64,000 bases of DNA from Streptomyces collinus Tu 365 (GCF_000444875.1 NC_021985.1:1302001-1366000), one strand, 5' to 3'; counted from the first letter of the stretch, positions 17,570 through 26,384 are shown. Made by a program: numbers and translations. The notes: generated by a model not told the origin, from the letters alone.

Positions 17570-17851
17570 TCACGCGCCGCGCTTGCCCGCGGGGCCGAAC
17601 TGTTCCTCCAGTACGGAGAGACGGCGCCAGTACTCGTCCTCGTCGATCTCGCCGGAGGCGAAGCGGCGGCCGAGGACCGCGAGTGGTGAGTCGCCCGTCG
17701 GGCGGCCGCTCATCGGTCCCCGCCAGGAGGCACCCCGGCCCGTGCGGCGCAGGAAGGTGACGGCGGCCGCCATGACGAGCGCCCAGATCAGCGGGAAGAA
17801 CAGGATCCACGGGCCGGGTCCGCCGCCGTGCCAGTTCGCGAGCGTCTGCAT
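17570..17851 (-). CDS. Small SHOCT-domain membrane protein
   Basis: A 93-residue protein with one N-terminal membrane segment (about 14-35, WILFFPLIWALVMAAAVTFL) and a C-terminal SHOCT motif (about 57-84: LAVLGRRFASGEIDEDEYWRRLSVLEEQF). SHOCT is a short helical oligomerisation module found at the ends of many membrane-attached proteins. Such stand-alone proteins are common in streptomycetes and of unknown function. The ATG at 17851 has only a weak upstream purine stretch. Confidence 0.88.
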   Translation of the reverse strand: MQTLANWHGGGPGPWILFFPLIWALVMAAAVTFLRRTGRGASWRGPMSGRPTGDSPLAVLGRRFASGEIDEDEYWRRLSVLEEQFGPAGKRGA

Positions 17852-18093
17852 CTCGGGTCATCTCCGTAGGTCGTCGGGGATTTCGGGTGATGCCACGAGG
17901 CTCCCTCCGGCAAGGGGTCCGGGTCGTCGTGCGGCCGGCGGCCTTACGGGTACCTCAGCGGGAGTACGCCGGAAGGGCACGGCTGCTCCCGGCGGACGCG
18001 AGCCGCGCAGCACAGGGGACCGCAGCACACGGGGGGCCGGAACGCCGTCGGGGCCCGGCGGGCGTTGTCAGTGCCGCTGACTGGTCTGCGCGT

Positions 18094-18333
18094 ATGACCA
18101 CGACCGACGACACCGTCACCGCCGACGACCGCCGCTTTCCCGTGGCACCGGCCGCCGCGCTCGCCCTCCCGTTCGGCTACGCCGACGGTGACGCTTCACG
18201 GCCGGATGCCGGACGGACGGCGCTGGCGGAGCGGTGCGCCCCCGGGCGCGGCCGGCCGGCCGGGGAACTGGTGCGGCCGGCCCGGGAGGAGTTCGCCGAC
18301 TTCGACGACGTGATCATGCCCCTCTGCGGATGA
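18094..18333 (+). CDS. Hypothetical small protein, 79 residues
   Basis: A weakly supported gene. From ATG 18094 the peptide starts MTTTDDTVTADDRRFPVAPA, continues ALALPFGYADGD, and ends with the acidic DFDDVIMPLCG. Codon use is Streptomyces-like, but no family is recognised and no clear ribosome-binding site is seen. The frame stays open upstream to 17887. The acidic tail ending Cys-Gly is odd, but no modifying enzymes lie nearby. It converges on the ROK regulator. Confidence 0.45.
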   Translation: MTTTDDTVTADDRRFPVAPAAALALPFGYADGDASRPDAGRTALAERCAPGRGRPAGELVRPAREEFADFDDVIMPLCG

Positions 18334-18360
18334 GGTGGCGAGACCCCCGACAGCGGGTCG

Positions 18361-19599
18361 TCACCGGAGCGCGCCCAGCGGGTCGTCCAGGACCGGCTGC
18401 CAGGCCAGCTCGGCCGCGCCGACCAGGCTGTTGTGGTCCAGCGTGCAGGCCAGGATGGGGACACCGCCGCTCTGCCCCCACAGGCTGCGGTCGGCGACGA
18501 CCGCGCGCAACCGGTCCGGATCGGTCTCCAGCAGGGTGCGGTGCAGGCCGCCGAGGATGATCCGGTCGGGGTTGAGGAGGTTGACCAGACCGGCCAGGCC
18601 CAGGCCGAGACGGTCGATGAGGGTGTGGGCGGCGGCGCGGACCGCCGGTTCGGCGTAGCGCGTGCGCAGCAGGTCGTCGGCCTGCTGGAGCAGGGACACC
18701 TCGGGGCCGGGCGCGCGGCCCGCCTCGACGAGCAGGGCCAGCGGATCGGTCTCGACGTCGAGGCAGCCCCGGCTGCCGCAGTGGCAGGGCCGGCCCCCCG
18801 GGTTGACGGGGAGGTGACCGACCTCCAGGGCGAGACCCGAACTGCCCGTGTGCAGGCGGCCGTCGAGGACCAGGGCGCCGCCGACGCCCCGGTGCCCGGA
18901 GGCCACGCACAGCAGGTCACGGGCGCCCCGGCCGGCGCCGTGCCGGTGCTCGGCGAGGGCGGCGAGGTTCACGTCGTTGCCCGCGAACGCGGGGCCGGTG
19001 ATGCCCGCCTCGCGCACGCGTTCGGCGAAGATGCGGCGCACCGGGGCGCCGGCCGGCCAGGCCACGTGGAGAGGATTGAGGGCCAGCCCGTCGGGTTCGG
19101 CCACGGCCGAGGGGACGGCGAGTCCGGCGCCCACGCAGCGGCGGCCGGTCGTGCGCAGGAGTTCGGCGCCCGCCTCCACCACGGAGCCGAGCACCTTCGC
19201 CGGATCGGCGTCCACGGTCTCGCGGCCCGGCGCGGTCGCCACGATCCGCCCGCCGAGGCCGACCAGCGCGGCCCGGAAGCCGTCGGCGTGCACCTGCGCG
19301 GCGAGCGCCACCGGTCCGTCCTCGGCGACCGCGAGCCGGTGCGAGGGGCGCCCCTGGGACCCGGCCGCCGCGCCCGGCCGTGCGTCGACGCGGATCAGTC
19401 CGAGCGCCTCCAGCTCGGCGGCGACCGCGCCGGCCGTCGCCCGGGTGACCCCGAGTTCGGCGGTGAGCACGGCCCGGGTCGGCGCCCGTCCGGTGTGCAC
19501 GAGCTCCAGCGCGGGTCCGAGCGCGCCGCGCCCCCGGTCAAGCCGCGCTCTCGACGTGGTCCCTTCCCCCGCCGGCCGGGGGTCCGCCTTGCCGCTCAT
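18361..19599 (-). CDS. ROK-family transcriptional regulator (XylR/NagC type)
   Basis: A 412-residue ROK repressor. A winged helix (about 12-75; ELVHTGRAPTRAVLTAELGVTRATAGAVAAELEALGLI) precedes an ROK sugar-kinase-like domain (about 95-400) with a GLAVPSAV strand, GNDVNLAALAEH, SGHRGVGGALVLDG and the zinc motif PCHCGSRGCLDVE. Family members bind sugars and control uptake or catabolic genes. No transporter is beside it, so the target is not apparent. Its ATG lies at 19599, just after AGACTCCCGTC. AlkB lies upstream on the same strand. Confidence 0.9.
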   Translation of the reverse strand: MSGKADPRPAGEGTTSRARLDRGRGALGPALELVHTGRAPTRAVLTAELGVTRATAGAVAAELEALGLIRVDARPGAAAGSQGRPSHRLAVAEDGPVALAAQVHADGFRAALVGLGGRIVATAPGRETVDADPAKVLGSVVEAGAELLRTTGRRCVGAGLAVPSAVAEPDGLALNPLHVAWPAGAPVRRIFAERVREAGITGPAFAGNDVNLAALAEHRHGAGRGARDLLCVASGHRGVGGALVLDGRLHTGSSGLALEVGHLPVNPGGRPCHCGSRGCLDVETDPLALLVEAGRAPGPEVSLLQQADDLLRTRYAEPAVRAAAHTLIDRLGLGLAGLVNLLNPDRIILGGLHRTLLETDPDRLRAVVADRSLWGQSGGVPILACTLDHNSLVGAAELAWQPVLDDPLGALR

Positions 19600-19620
19600 G
19601 ACGGGAGTCTCCCATGATCC

Positions 19621-19700
19621 GCACCCACCGTGGCCTGCCACCTGATCTTCGGCGCCCGCCGCGGCCCGCCTCCTGATCTCCCGGACCCACCGCGGCCCAG
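19621..19700. repeat. 31-bp imperfect tandem repeat
   Basis: Two imperfect 31-bp units (19621-19651, 19652-19682) that share CACC/GCCC-CCG-GGCC-GCC-CCTGATCT, plus a partial third. They lie between the stop of the AlkB gene and the start of the ROK regulator gene. Confidence 0.65.
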
Positions 19701-19709
19701 GCCCTGGAC

Positions 19710-20360
19710 CTAGAGCCCGCTCACCCGCAAGGTGATGTTCAGCCGCCCGGTGAGCCCCAGCTCCGGCGGCGCCGTGCCGGGGTGCACGCGCGGCACCCCG
19801 TGGTACGCGAACCGGGACGGCCCGCCGAAGACGAAGAGGTCCCCGCTGCGCAGCTCCACGTCGGTGTACGGCTTCGTGCGGGTGCGCGGGTTGCCGAAGC
19901 GGAAGACGCAGGTGTCGCCGAGGCTCAGCGACACGACCGGCGCCGGCACCCGCTCGTCGCTGTCGCGGTGCATGCCCATGCGGGCGTCGCCGTCGTAGAA
20001 GTTGATCAGCGCGATGTCGTACGGCCGCTCCGGTACCGCCCGCGGGCCGAGCGCGTCGGCCACCGCGTCCCGGCTCAGCTCGCCCAGCCAGTCCGGGAAC
20101 GGCTTCACCGGGGCGCCGTCTCCGTCGACGACCGTAGGGGCGTAGGCGTACGGGTACCAGTGCCAGCCCAGGCAGACCTGCCGGGCGGACATCGTGCCGC
20201 CGCCCGGCGTGCGGACGGTGCGCAGCCCGGCCGGGGGGCGCGCCCACTCCCGGCAGGCGGCGAGCAGCGCACGCTGCCGCTCGGCACCGAGCCAGTGCGG
20301 GACGTGCACGGCGCTCGGCGCGACCTCGGCCCGCCCCCGTTCGAACAGTTCCACGTCCAT
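19710..20360 (-). CDS. alkB: AlkB-type 2-oxoglutarate/Fe(II) dioxygenase
   Basis: A 216-residue AlkB-family demethylase expected to remove alkyl lesions such as 1-methyladenine and 3-methylcytosine from nucleic acids. The iron ligands H131 and D133 (MGMHRDSDE) and H187 (FAYHGVPRV) are present, with the 2-oxoglutarate-binding RLNITLR (206-212), the NFYD substrate turn (120-123) and the TPGGGTMS loop. ATG 20360 is chosen because CAGGAT ends 7 nt before it; an in-frame ATG 9 nt upstream overlaps that box. It is divergent from the methyltransferase at 20427. Confidence 0.9.
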   Translation of the reverse strand: MDVELFERGRAEVAPSAVHVPHWLGAERQRALLAACREWARPPAGLRTVRTPGGGTMSARQVCLGWHWYPYAYAPTVVDGDGAPVKPFPDWLGELSRDAVADALGPRAVPERPYDIALINFYDGDARMGMHRDSDERVPAPVVSLSLGDTCVFRFGNPRTRTKPYTDVELRSGDLFVFGGPSRFAYHGVPRVHPGTAPPELGLTGRLNITLRVSGL

Positions 20361-20426
20361 GCGCTCCATCCTGCCCGAGCGCCGGGCGACCGGCCCTGAG
20401 CTGCGGCTCGGCTAGCCTGGAGCACG

Positions 20427-21575
20427 ATGAACGACCGTATGACGACTCCGTGGGCCGAGTTCGAGCTGTCCCGCTTCCCCGAGGACCCCCGCGACCGGCT
20501 GCGCGCCTGGGACGCCTCCGACGCGTACCTGCTGCGGCACCTGGCCGAGGAGGGCGTGCCGCTCACCGGCACGGTCGTGGTGCTCGGCGACCGCTGGGGC
20601 GCACTGGCGACGGCCCTCGCGGAGCACCGGCCGACGCAGATCACCGACTCCTTCCTCAGCCAGGAGGCGACCCGGGCGAACCTGGCGCGGGCCGGTGTCG
20701 AACCCGGTGCCGTGCGCCTGCTGACCACCCAGGACCCGCCGCCGGAACGGGTGGACGTGCTGCTCGTGCGCGTGCCCAAGAGCCTGGCGCTGCTGGAGGA
20801 CCAGTTGCTGCGGCTCGCTCCGGCGGTGCACGCGGACACGGTGGTCGTCGGCACCGGGATGGTCAAGGAGATCCACACCTCGACGCTGCGGCTGTTCGAG
20901 CGGATCCTCGGGCCGACCCGCACGTCGCTGGCGCGGCAGAAGGCGCGGCTCGTCTTCTGCGCCCCCGACCCGGAGCTGCGCCGGCCGGCCAACCCGTGGC
21001 CGTACAGCTACGCGCTCCCGGACGGGGTCGGCGCGGTCTCGGGGCACACGGTGGTGAACCACGCGGGTGTCTTCTGCGCCGACCGGCTCGACATCGGCAC
21101 CCGGTTCTTCCTGCGGCACCTGCCGGCCGGCCCCGGCGCGGGGCGTGTGGTGGACCTGGGCTGCGGTAACGGGGTCGTCGGCACGGCGGTGGCGCTGGCC
21201 GATCCGGAGGCCGAGGTGCTGTTCGTCGACGAGTCGTTCCAGGCGGTCGCCTCGGCGGAGGCGACCTACAAGGCCAACGGGGTGCCCGGGCACGCCGAGT
21301 TCCGGGTCGGGGACGGCCTGGCCGGGGTCGCGCCGGACAGTGTGGACCTCGTCCTGAACAACCCGCCGTTCCACTCCCACCAGGCGACGACGGACGCGAC
21401 GGCGTGGCGGATGTTCACCGGGGCGAAACGCGCGCTGCGTCCGGGTGGCGAGTTGTGGGTGATCGGCAACCGGCACCTGGGCTACCACGTCACGCTGAAG
21501 CGGCTGTTCGGCAACAGCCGGCTGGTGGCGAGCGACCCGAAGTTCGTGGTGCTGAAGGCCGTCAAGCGGGGCTAG
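20427..21575 (+). CDS. RlmG/RsmC-like rRNA guanine-N2 methyltransferase
   Basis: A 382-residue protein with two Rossmann-like halves, typical of RsmC/RlmG-type ribosomal RNA m2G methyltransferases. The N-terminal half (about 1-195) is degenerate. The C-terminal half has the SAM site VVDLGCGNGVVG (241-252) and the target-base motif NNPPFH (311-316), then ALRPGGELWVIGNRHLGYH. RlmG, acting on 23S rRNA, is the closest guess by architecture and length; the exact site is unproven. TAGCCT ends 8 nt before ATG 20427, consistent with a leaderless start divergent from alkB. Confidence 0.85.
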   Translation: MNDRMTTPWAEFELSRFPEDPRDRLRAWDASDAYLLRHLAEEGVPLTGTVVVLGDRWGALATALAEHRPTQITDSFLSQEATRANLARAGVEPGAVRLLTTQDPPPERVDVLLVRVPKSLALLEDQLLRLAPAVHADTVVVGTGMVKEIHTSTLRLFERILGPTRTSLARQKARLVFCAPDPELRRPANPWPYSYALPDGVGAVSGHTVVNHAGVFCADRLDIGTRFFLRHLPAGPGAGRVVDLGCGNGVVGTAVALADPEAEVLFVDESFQAVASAEATYKANGVPGHAEFRVGDGLAGVAPDSVDLVLNNPPFHSHQATTDATAWRMFTGAKRALRPGGELWVIGNRHLGYHVTLKRLFGNSRLVASDPKFVVLKAVKRG

Positions 21576-21590
21576 CGCGTCTGAAGGGCG

Positions 21591-22469
21591 TCAAGCGCGG
21601 CCGGCACGCCCGCTCCGGGCCCCGCCGAGCACGCCGATGATGCGGGCCACCTCCCGGGCCATGGCGTCCCGGCCCACGCTGAGGTACTTGCGGGAGTCGA
21701 CGGCCTCCGGATGGGTGGCGAGGAAGTCCCGGACGGCGCCGGTCATCGCCGCGTTGAGGGCGGTGCCGACGTTGACCTTGGCGATGCCGCCCGCGACCGC
21801 GGCGACCAGCCCGTCGTCCGGCACGCCGGAGGAGCCGTGCAGGACGAGCGGGACGGTCAGGGCGGCGGACAGCCGCTTGAGCAGCCCGTGGTCGAGGGTG
21901 GCGGTACGGGTGGTCATGGCGTGCGCGCTGCCGATGGCCACGGCGAGCGCGTCGACCTCGGTACCGGCGACGAAGTCGTGCGCCTGGTCGGGGTCGGTGC
22001 GCGCGCCGGGTGCGTGGGCGTCCAGCGCGGGCAGCCCTGCCTTGCCGCCGATCTGCCCCAACTCCGCCTCGATCCACAGACCTTGGGCATGCGCCCAGTC
22101 GGCCGCCGCCCGGGTGGCGGCGAGGTTGTCGGCGTAGGAGAGCCGGGCGGCGTCGTACATCACCGAGCTGAACCCGGCCTCGGGCGCCTGGCGCAGCAGG
22201 TCGGCGCTCTGGACGTGGTCGAGGTGCAGGGCGACGGGCACGTCCGCGTGTTCGGCCGCCGCGACGGCGGCGCGGGCGAGCGGCAGCAGCCGTCCGTAGC
22301 GGAACTTGACGGCGTTCTCGCTGACCTGGAGGACCACGGGGGCACCGGCGGACTCGGCTCCGGCGATGACGGCCTCGACGTGTTCCAGGGTGATGATGTT
22401 GAAGGCGGCGACCGCGGAGCGGGCTCCGGCGGCCCAGCCGACCAGTTCGCCGGTGGTCACGAGGGGCAC
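21591..22469 (-). CDS. Class II fructose/tagatose-bisphosphate aldolase
   Basis: A 292-residue zinc-dependent aldolase of the GatY/KbaY/Fba class. The catalytic and metal region LHLDHVQS (81-88; D84, H85) is present, with SVMYDAARLSYADN, EAELGQIGG, IGSAHA (zinc histidine) and LHGSSGVPD, plus a C-terminal KVNVGTALN. The partner AgaS-like gene 25 bp upstream suggests cleavage of tagatose-1,6-bisphosphate in amino-sugar or galactitol breakdown. It is the second gene of a probable operon repressed by the divergent DeoR regulator, and converges on the RlmG-like gene with 15 bp between stops. Confidence 0.88.
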   Translation of the reverse strand: MPLVTTGELVGWAAGARSAVAAFNIITLEHVEAVIAGAESAGAPVVLQVSENAVKFRYGRLLPLARAAVAAAEHADVPVALHLDHVQSADLLRQAPEAGFSSVMYDAARLSYADNLAATRAAADWAHAQGLWIEAELGQIGGKAGLPALDAHAPGARTDPDQAHDFVAGTEVDALAVAIGSAHAMTTRTATLDHGLLKRLSAALTVPLVLHGSSGVPDDGLVAAVAGGIAKVNVGTALNAAMTGAVRDFLATHPEAVDSRKYLSVGRDAMAREVARIIGVLGGARSGRAGRA

Positions 22470-22494
22470 GGCTTGTCTCCCTTCGGGGTGGGGG

Positions 22495-23376
22495 TCAAGG
22501 AGCGAGGATCACCGAGCGGGTGAGGTGGCGCGGCCGGTCCGGGTCGAGTCCTCGGTGGGCGGCGACGGCGACGGCGAGGCGCTGGACGCGGACGAGTTCG
22601 GCCAGCGGGTCGAGGGTGCCCTCGACCCAGTGGCCGCCGGTGGCGCGCACCTGTTCGGCGAGGCCGGCGGGTGCCTCGCCGAGCATCCAGGTCGCGGTGC
22701 CCTCGGTGGTGATGCTGATGGGCCCGTGCCGGTACTCCATCGCCGGGTACGCCTCGGTCCAGGACAGGGACGCCTCGCGCATCTTGAGGCCGGCCTCGTT
22801 GGCCAGCCCGACGGTCCAGCCCCGGCCGAGGAAGGTGAACTGGGCGCAGTCGACGAGTCCTTCGGGCAGCGGGGCCGTCAGGGCGGTGCGGGCGTCGGTG
22901 ACGGCCGCGTCGGTGTGCAGGCCGAGGTGGGCGCGCAGGAGGGTGAGCGCGGTGGTGGCGAAGCGGGTCTGGACGACGGAGCGTTCGTCGGCGAAGTCGA
23001 GGACGACGAGGTCGTCGGCGGCCGTCGCCACGGGGGTGGCCGGGTCGGCGGTGACGGCCGTGGTCCGCGCGCCGCCGCGCACCTTGCCGAGGAGGTCGAG
23101 CACTTCGGTGGTGGTGCCGGAGCGGGTGAGGGCGACGATCCGGTCGTAGGACCGGCCGCGCGGGAACTCGGAGGCGGCGAAGGCGTCCGTCTCGCCCTGC
23201 CCGGTGGCCTCCCGCAGCGCGGCCACCGCCTGTGCCATGAAGTACGACGTCCCGCACCCGACGACGGCGACCCGCTCCCCGGCGTCGGGCAGGGCGTCGG
23301 CGTACCGCCCGGCCTCGTGGGCCGCGCGCGTCCAGCAGTCCGGCTGGCTGTTCAGCTCGTCCTCGACATGGCTCAT
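22495..23376 (-). CDS. agaS: SIS-domain sugar isomerase/deaminase, AgaS-like
   Basis: A 293-residue double-SIS phosphosugar protein. The first SIS domain shows VVGCGTSYFMAQA (38-50) and ALTRSGTTTEVLDLL (82-96). The second contains GRGWTVGLANEAGLKMREAS and the GlmS/AgaS signature AYPAMEYRHGPIS. It is expected to act as a ketosamine-6-phosphate deaminase/isomerase, as AgaS does on galactosamine-6-phosphate. ATG 23376 is chosen over an upstream in-frame ATG because GGGAGGGG lies close before it. Co-directional aldolase and divergent DeoR regulator support an amino-sugar catabolic module; kinase, deacetylase and transporter are not here. Confidence 0.85.
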   Translation of the reverse strand: MSHVEDELNSQPDCWTRAAHEAGRYADALPDAGERVAVVGCGTSYFMAQAVAALREATGQGETDAFAASEFPRGRSYDRIVALTRSGTTTEVLDLLGKVRGGARTTAVTADPATPVATAADDLVVLDFADERSVVQTRFATTALTLLRAHLGLHTDAAVTDARTALTAPLPEGLVDCAQFTFLGRGWTVGLANEAGLKMREASLSWTEAYPAMEYRHGPISITTEGTATWMLGEAPAGLAEQVRATGGHWVEGTLDPLAELVRVQRLAVAVAAHRGLDPDRPRHLTRSVILAP

Positions 23377-23395
23377 GCCACACCCCTCCCTTGCT

Positions 23396-23435
23396 GATTG
23401 TTCTTGCAAGATATAGCGCACTTTCGAGCACAATC
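23396..23435. promoter_or_regulatory. Probable DeoR operator between agaS-like and deoR-like genes
   Basis: An imperfect inverted repeat with 15-bp arms, GATTGTTCTTGCAAG (23396-23410) and CTTTCGAGCACAATC (23421-23435), separated by 10 bp. 11 of 15 arm positions pair. It lies 20-60 bp upstream of both divergent start codons, in a locally AT-rich stretch. The right arm's CTTTC core is reminiscent of AgaR-type operators. It is the natural candidate site for the adjacent DeoR-family protein. Confidence 0.6.
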
Positions 23436-23499
23436 AAGCAGCCGCGCGCGAAGACGGGTGCGCTAGGGTCGCCGGGAGGACGGAGAACGGAGGCTGCGG

Positions 23500-24279
23500 A
23501 TGTCCCGGGACGCCCGCTGGAAGGCGCTGCTCGAACTGCTCGTCGAGCGCGGGCGGCTGGAGGTCGAGGAGGCGGCGGCCGGGCTGGGTGTGTCGGCGGC
23601 GACGATCCGCCGCGACTTCGACCAGCTCGCCGAGCAGCAGATGCTGGTGCGCACCCGGGGCGGGGCCGTGGTGCACGGGGTGTCGTACGAGCTGCCCCTG
23701 CGCTACAAGACGGCCCGCCGCGCCTCGGAGAAGCAGCGGATCGCCAAGGCGGTGGCGGACCTCGTGACACCCGGCGAGGCGGTCGGGCTGACCGGCGGCA
23801 CCACCACCACGGAGGTGGCCCGCGCGCTGGCCGTGCGCGGCGACCTCGGCTCCGGCTCGCCCGCGCTGACCGTGGTGACGAACGCGCTCAACATCGCCAA
23901 CGAGCTGGCGGTGCGGCCCCAGTTCAAGATCGTGGTGACCGGCGGGGTCGCCCGTCCGCAGTCCTACGAGCTGATCGGTCCGCTCGCGGACGGCGTGCTC
24001 GGCCAGATCACCCTGGACGTCGCCGTCCTCGGCGTGGTCGCGTTCGACGTCACGCACGGCGCGGCGGCGCACGACGAGGCGGAGGCCGCGATCAACCGGC
24101 TGCTGTGCGAGCGCGCCGCGCGGGTGGTCGTGGCCGCCGACTCCAGCAAGCTGAGCCGGCGGGCGTTCGCCCGCATCTGCGCGACGGAAGCGGTGGACAC
24201 GCTGGTCACCGACGCGGCGGCGGACGAGGACACCGTGCGCGACTTCGAGGAGGCGGGGGTCCGGGTCCTCGCCGTCTAG
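23500..24279 (+). CDS. DeoR-family regulator of the aldolase/AgaS module
   Basis: A 259-residue DeoR/AgaR-type repressor. The winged helix (about 3-57; RLEVEEAAAGLGVSAATIRRDFDQLAEQQMLVRTRGGAV) precedes a sensor domain with LTGGTTTTEVARAL (phosphosugar loop), VVTNALNIANEL, VTGGVARPQSYELIGP and VVVAADSSKLSRRAF. It is divergent from agaS-aldolase, with an inverted repeat in the shared region, so local autoregulated repression is likely. GGAGG precedes the ATG. Its TAG stop shares the four bases CTAG with the stop of the convergent gene at 24276. Confidence 0.92.
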   Translation: MSRDARWKALLELLVERGRLEVEEAAAGLGVSAATIRRDFDQLAEQQMLVRTRGGAVVHGVSYELPLRYKTARRASEKQRIAKAVADLVTPGEAVGLTGGTTTTEVARALAVRGDLGSGSPALTVVTNALNIANELAVRPQFKIVVTGGVARPQSYELIGPLADGVLGQITLDVAVLGVVAFDVTHGAAAHDEAEAAINRLLCERAARVVVAADSSKLSRRAFARICATEAVDTLVTDAAADEDTVRDFEEAGVRVLAV

Positions 24280-24686
24280 GGCCTGTCGCGGAAGTGGTCC
24301 CCGTGGTCCGCCTTCACGAACCCCGCCCCGCGCTGGTCGTTGCAGCCGGACACCGCCCGGCCGACCGGGTCGGGCCAGGACTGCCGTGCCTGGAGTGCCA
24401 CGCTGACCAGGGTCAGCAGGAGATCGACGTCGCTCGCGGCGTCGAGGCGGAGGGTCACCCAGGGCGAGCCGGGGACGACCCTGATGGCACCCGAACCCTT
24501 GAAGTCCTTGGTGAACCGCCGGACGGCCCGGTCGGTCAGCAGGAGGTCGACGTCACGGTCCGAATGGAAGTGGGCGATCTCGCCCTGGGCCGAGCGCACG
24601 GCCTGCCCCAGGCCGCAGCTCGGGACGGACTGTCTCAGGTCCGGCCAGGTCGCCAGTTGCGCAAGTGCGCGCGAGGCCAACGTCAT
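24276..24686 (-). CDS. DUF5519-like (luciferase-domain) small protein
   Basis: A 136-residue soluble protein resembling the small luciferase-domain/DUF5519 family. The core is GEIAHFHSDRDVDLLLTDRAVRRF, then VVPGSPWVTLRLDAASDVDLLLTLVSVALQA. The recurring DVDLLLT motif and the HFHSD stretch are characteristic. Despite the family name no bioluminescence role is implied; function is unknown. The convergent DeoR gene overlaps its stop by 4 bp. Confidence 0.75.
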   Translation of the reverse strand: MTLASRALAQLATWPDLRQSVPSCGLGQAVRSAQGEIAHFHSDRDVDLLLTDRAVRRFTKDFKGSGAIRVVPGSPWVTLRLDAASDVDLLLTLVSVALQARQSWPDPVGRAVSGCNDQRGAGFVKADHGDHFRDRP

Positions 24687-25010
24687 GGGCCCATCATGAC
24701 CTGCTCACCCCTCCGCAACCAGCGCGTGCGCAAGCATTAACCGACCTGTTTCCGACGGCGGATCGTCCGGATCACGGCATGCCGGCCCCCGAACCGGCCC
24801 CTGCGCGAACCCCGTTGACCGACCGCGACCAGGCGCTCACCGCGAAGTGTCCGCTGGTCGGGAGTACTTCGGGGCGCTTCCCGCCTACGGGACTCCGCCC
24901 GAGGAACAGCCGTACGCGTGACAGAGGCGAACGATCGCTCACCGGCACCCGCGACCCGGCCGTCGGGGCCCCTCTTGCCGGAGCCCGGCGCCCACACCTA
25001 GCCTGATTTT
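24687..25010. other. 324-bp divergent intergenic region
   Basis: It separates the DUF5519-like gene from the MFS gene. The only clear element is TAGCCT (24999-25004), ending 6 nt before GTG 25011, a -10 candidate for a leaderless transcript. No strong palindrome or ORF is seen. Confidence 0.45.
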
Positions 25011-26219
25011 GTGCCGCAAATAAACAAAACCCGAACGCACAGCGTCGTGCCGGGCCCCGACCTCACCGCGCTGCGCGTGGCGATCACCGCCTTCTTCGCC
25101 CTGGACGGCTTCGTCTTCGCGGGGTGGGTCGTCCGTATCCCCGACATCAAGCACCAGACCCACGCCTCCGTGGGCTCACTCGGCCTCGCGCTCCTCGGTG
25201 TCTCGGCCGGGGCGGTCGTGACGATGACGCTCACCGGACGGCTGTGCCGCCGCTTCGGCAGCCACCTGGTGACAGTCGTCTGCGCGGTGCTGCTCTCGCT
25301 CGGCGTCGCCCTGCCCCCGCTCACCCACTCCGCCCTGGCCCTCGGCACCGTCCTCCTGGTGTTCGGCGCGGCCTACGGGGGCATCAACGTGGCCTTCAAC
25401 AGTGCCGCCGTCGATCTGGTCGCCGCGCTCGGCCGGCCGGTGATGCCCACCTTCCACGCGGCGTTCAGCCTGGGCGGGATGGTCGGCGCGGGCCTCGGCG
25501 GACTCCTCGCCGGCACCCTCTCCCCCACCCGCCACCTGCTCGGCCTGACCCTCACCGGCCTGCTGGTCACCCTGGTCGCGGGACGCGCCCTGCTCCGGCA
25601 CGAGCCGCCGCCCCCACCCGGCCGCGCCCACCCCGAACCGGCCGGCGGCCGGCACCCCGGCGACCGGGTCCGCGGCCCGGTCCTCGTCCTCGGCCTGATC
25701 GCCCTGTGCACCGCCTACGGCGAGGGTGCGATGGCCGACTGGGGCGCCCTCCACCTCAAGCAGGACCTGGCGGCGTCGCCCGCGACGGCGGCGGCCGGCT
25801 ACGCGTGCTTCGCGCTCGCCATGACCGTCGGCCGGCTGAGCGGGACGCGGCTGCTGGAACTCCTCGGGCGGACCCGGACCGTGATAGCCGGCGGCACCAC
25901 CGCGGCGACCGGCATGCTGCTCGCCTCGCTCGCCCCCGCCCTGTGGGCGGCACTGCTCGGCTTCGCGGTCACCGGTCTGGGACTGGCGAACCTGTTCCCC
26001 GTGGCCGTGGAGCGCGCGGGCGCACTGGCCGGCCCGTCCGGCGTCGCCGTCGCCTCCACGCTCGGCTACGGCGGCATGCTCCTCGGACCACCCGCGATCG
26101 GCTTCATGGCCGACTGGTCCTCCCTCCCCACGGCCCTGCTCAGCGTCGCCGTACTGGCCGCGATCGCCGCGGCGGTCGGGGGGCTGATGACCCGCCGGGT
26201 GATGAGCATGAGCCCCTGA
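25011..26219 (+). CDS. MFS transporter, about 12 membrane segments
   Basis: A 402-residue major facilitator superfamily permease. The first half has FAGWVVRIPDIKHQ and the loop GRLCRRFGSHLVTVV (MFS motif A-like), then GAAYGGINVAFNSAAVDL, typical of YbjJ/FucP-like members. A hydrophilic loop near 195-215 divides the halves, and the second half repeats GRLSGTRLLELLGRTRTVIAG. It could carry sugars or export small molecules; the substrate is unknown. GTG 25011 fits a leaderless start. Confidence 0.88.
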   Translation: MPQINKTRTHSVVPGPDLTALRVAITAFFALDGFVFAGWVVRIPDIKHQTHASVGSLGLALLGVSAGAVVTMTLTGRLCRRFGSHLVTVVCAVLLSLGVALPPLTHSALALGTVLLVFGAAYGGINVAFNSAAVDLVAALGRPVMPTFHAAFSLGGMVGAGLGGLLAGTLSPTRHLLGLTLTGLLVTLVAGRALLRHEPPPPPGRAHPEPAGGRHPGDRVRGPVLVLGLIALCTAYGEGAMADWGALHLKQDLAASPATAAAGYACFALAMTVGRLSGTRLLELLGRTRTVIAGGTTAATGMLLASLAPALWAALLGFAVTGLGLANLFPVAVERAGALAGPSGVAVASTLGYGGMLLGPPAIGFMADWSSLPTALLSVAVLAAIAAAVGGLMTRRVMSMSP

Positions 26220-26221
26220 GG

Positions 26222-26279
26222 CGCCGCACCTCCGGGGTCACACCACCGGAACGCCGCGCCTCCGGGGCCACAGCATCGG
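26222..26279. repeat. 30-bp imperfect tandem repeat after the MFS stop codon
   Basis: Two copies of about 28 bp (26222-26249 and 26252-26279) of the form CGCCGC-CCTCCGGGG-CACA-CA-CGG, beginning 3 bp after the MFS stop codon. Differences are single substitutions, so the copies are old. They do not form a strong hairpin. Confidence 0.7.
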
Positions 26280-26384
26280 GCGGCGCGTGACACCGCGAAC
26301 AGCGGGGGAAGCGGCGGCGGTTCGACGGAAACCGGTCGGGCGGACCCGCACCGCCGGGCCCCGCCGTCCGGCACACTCACCTCC

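Noticed and set aside
18094..18333. RiPP precursor (acidic peptide ending in DVIMPLCG)
   Set aside because: No cyclase, protease, radical SAM or lanthionine enzyme lies nearby, and the peptide lacks a Cys-rich or Thr/Ser-rich core.
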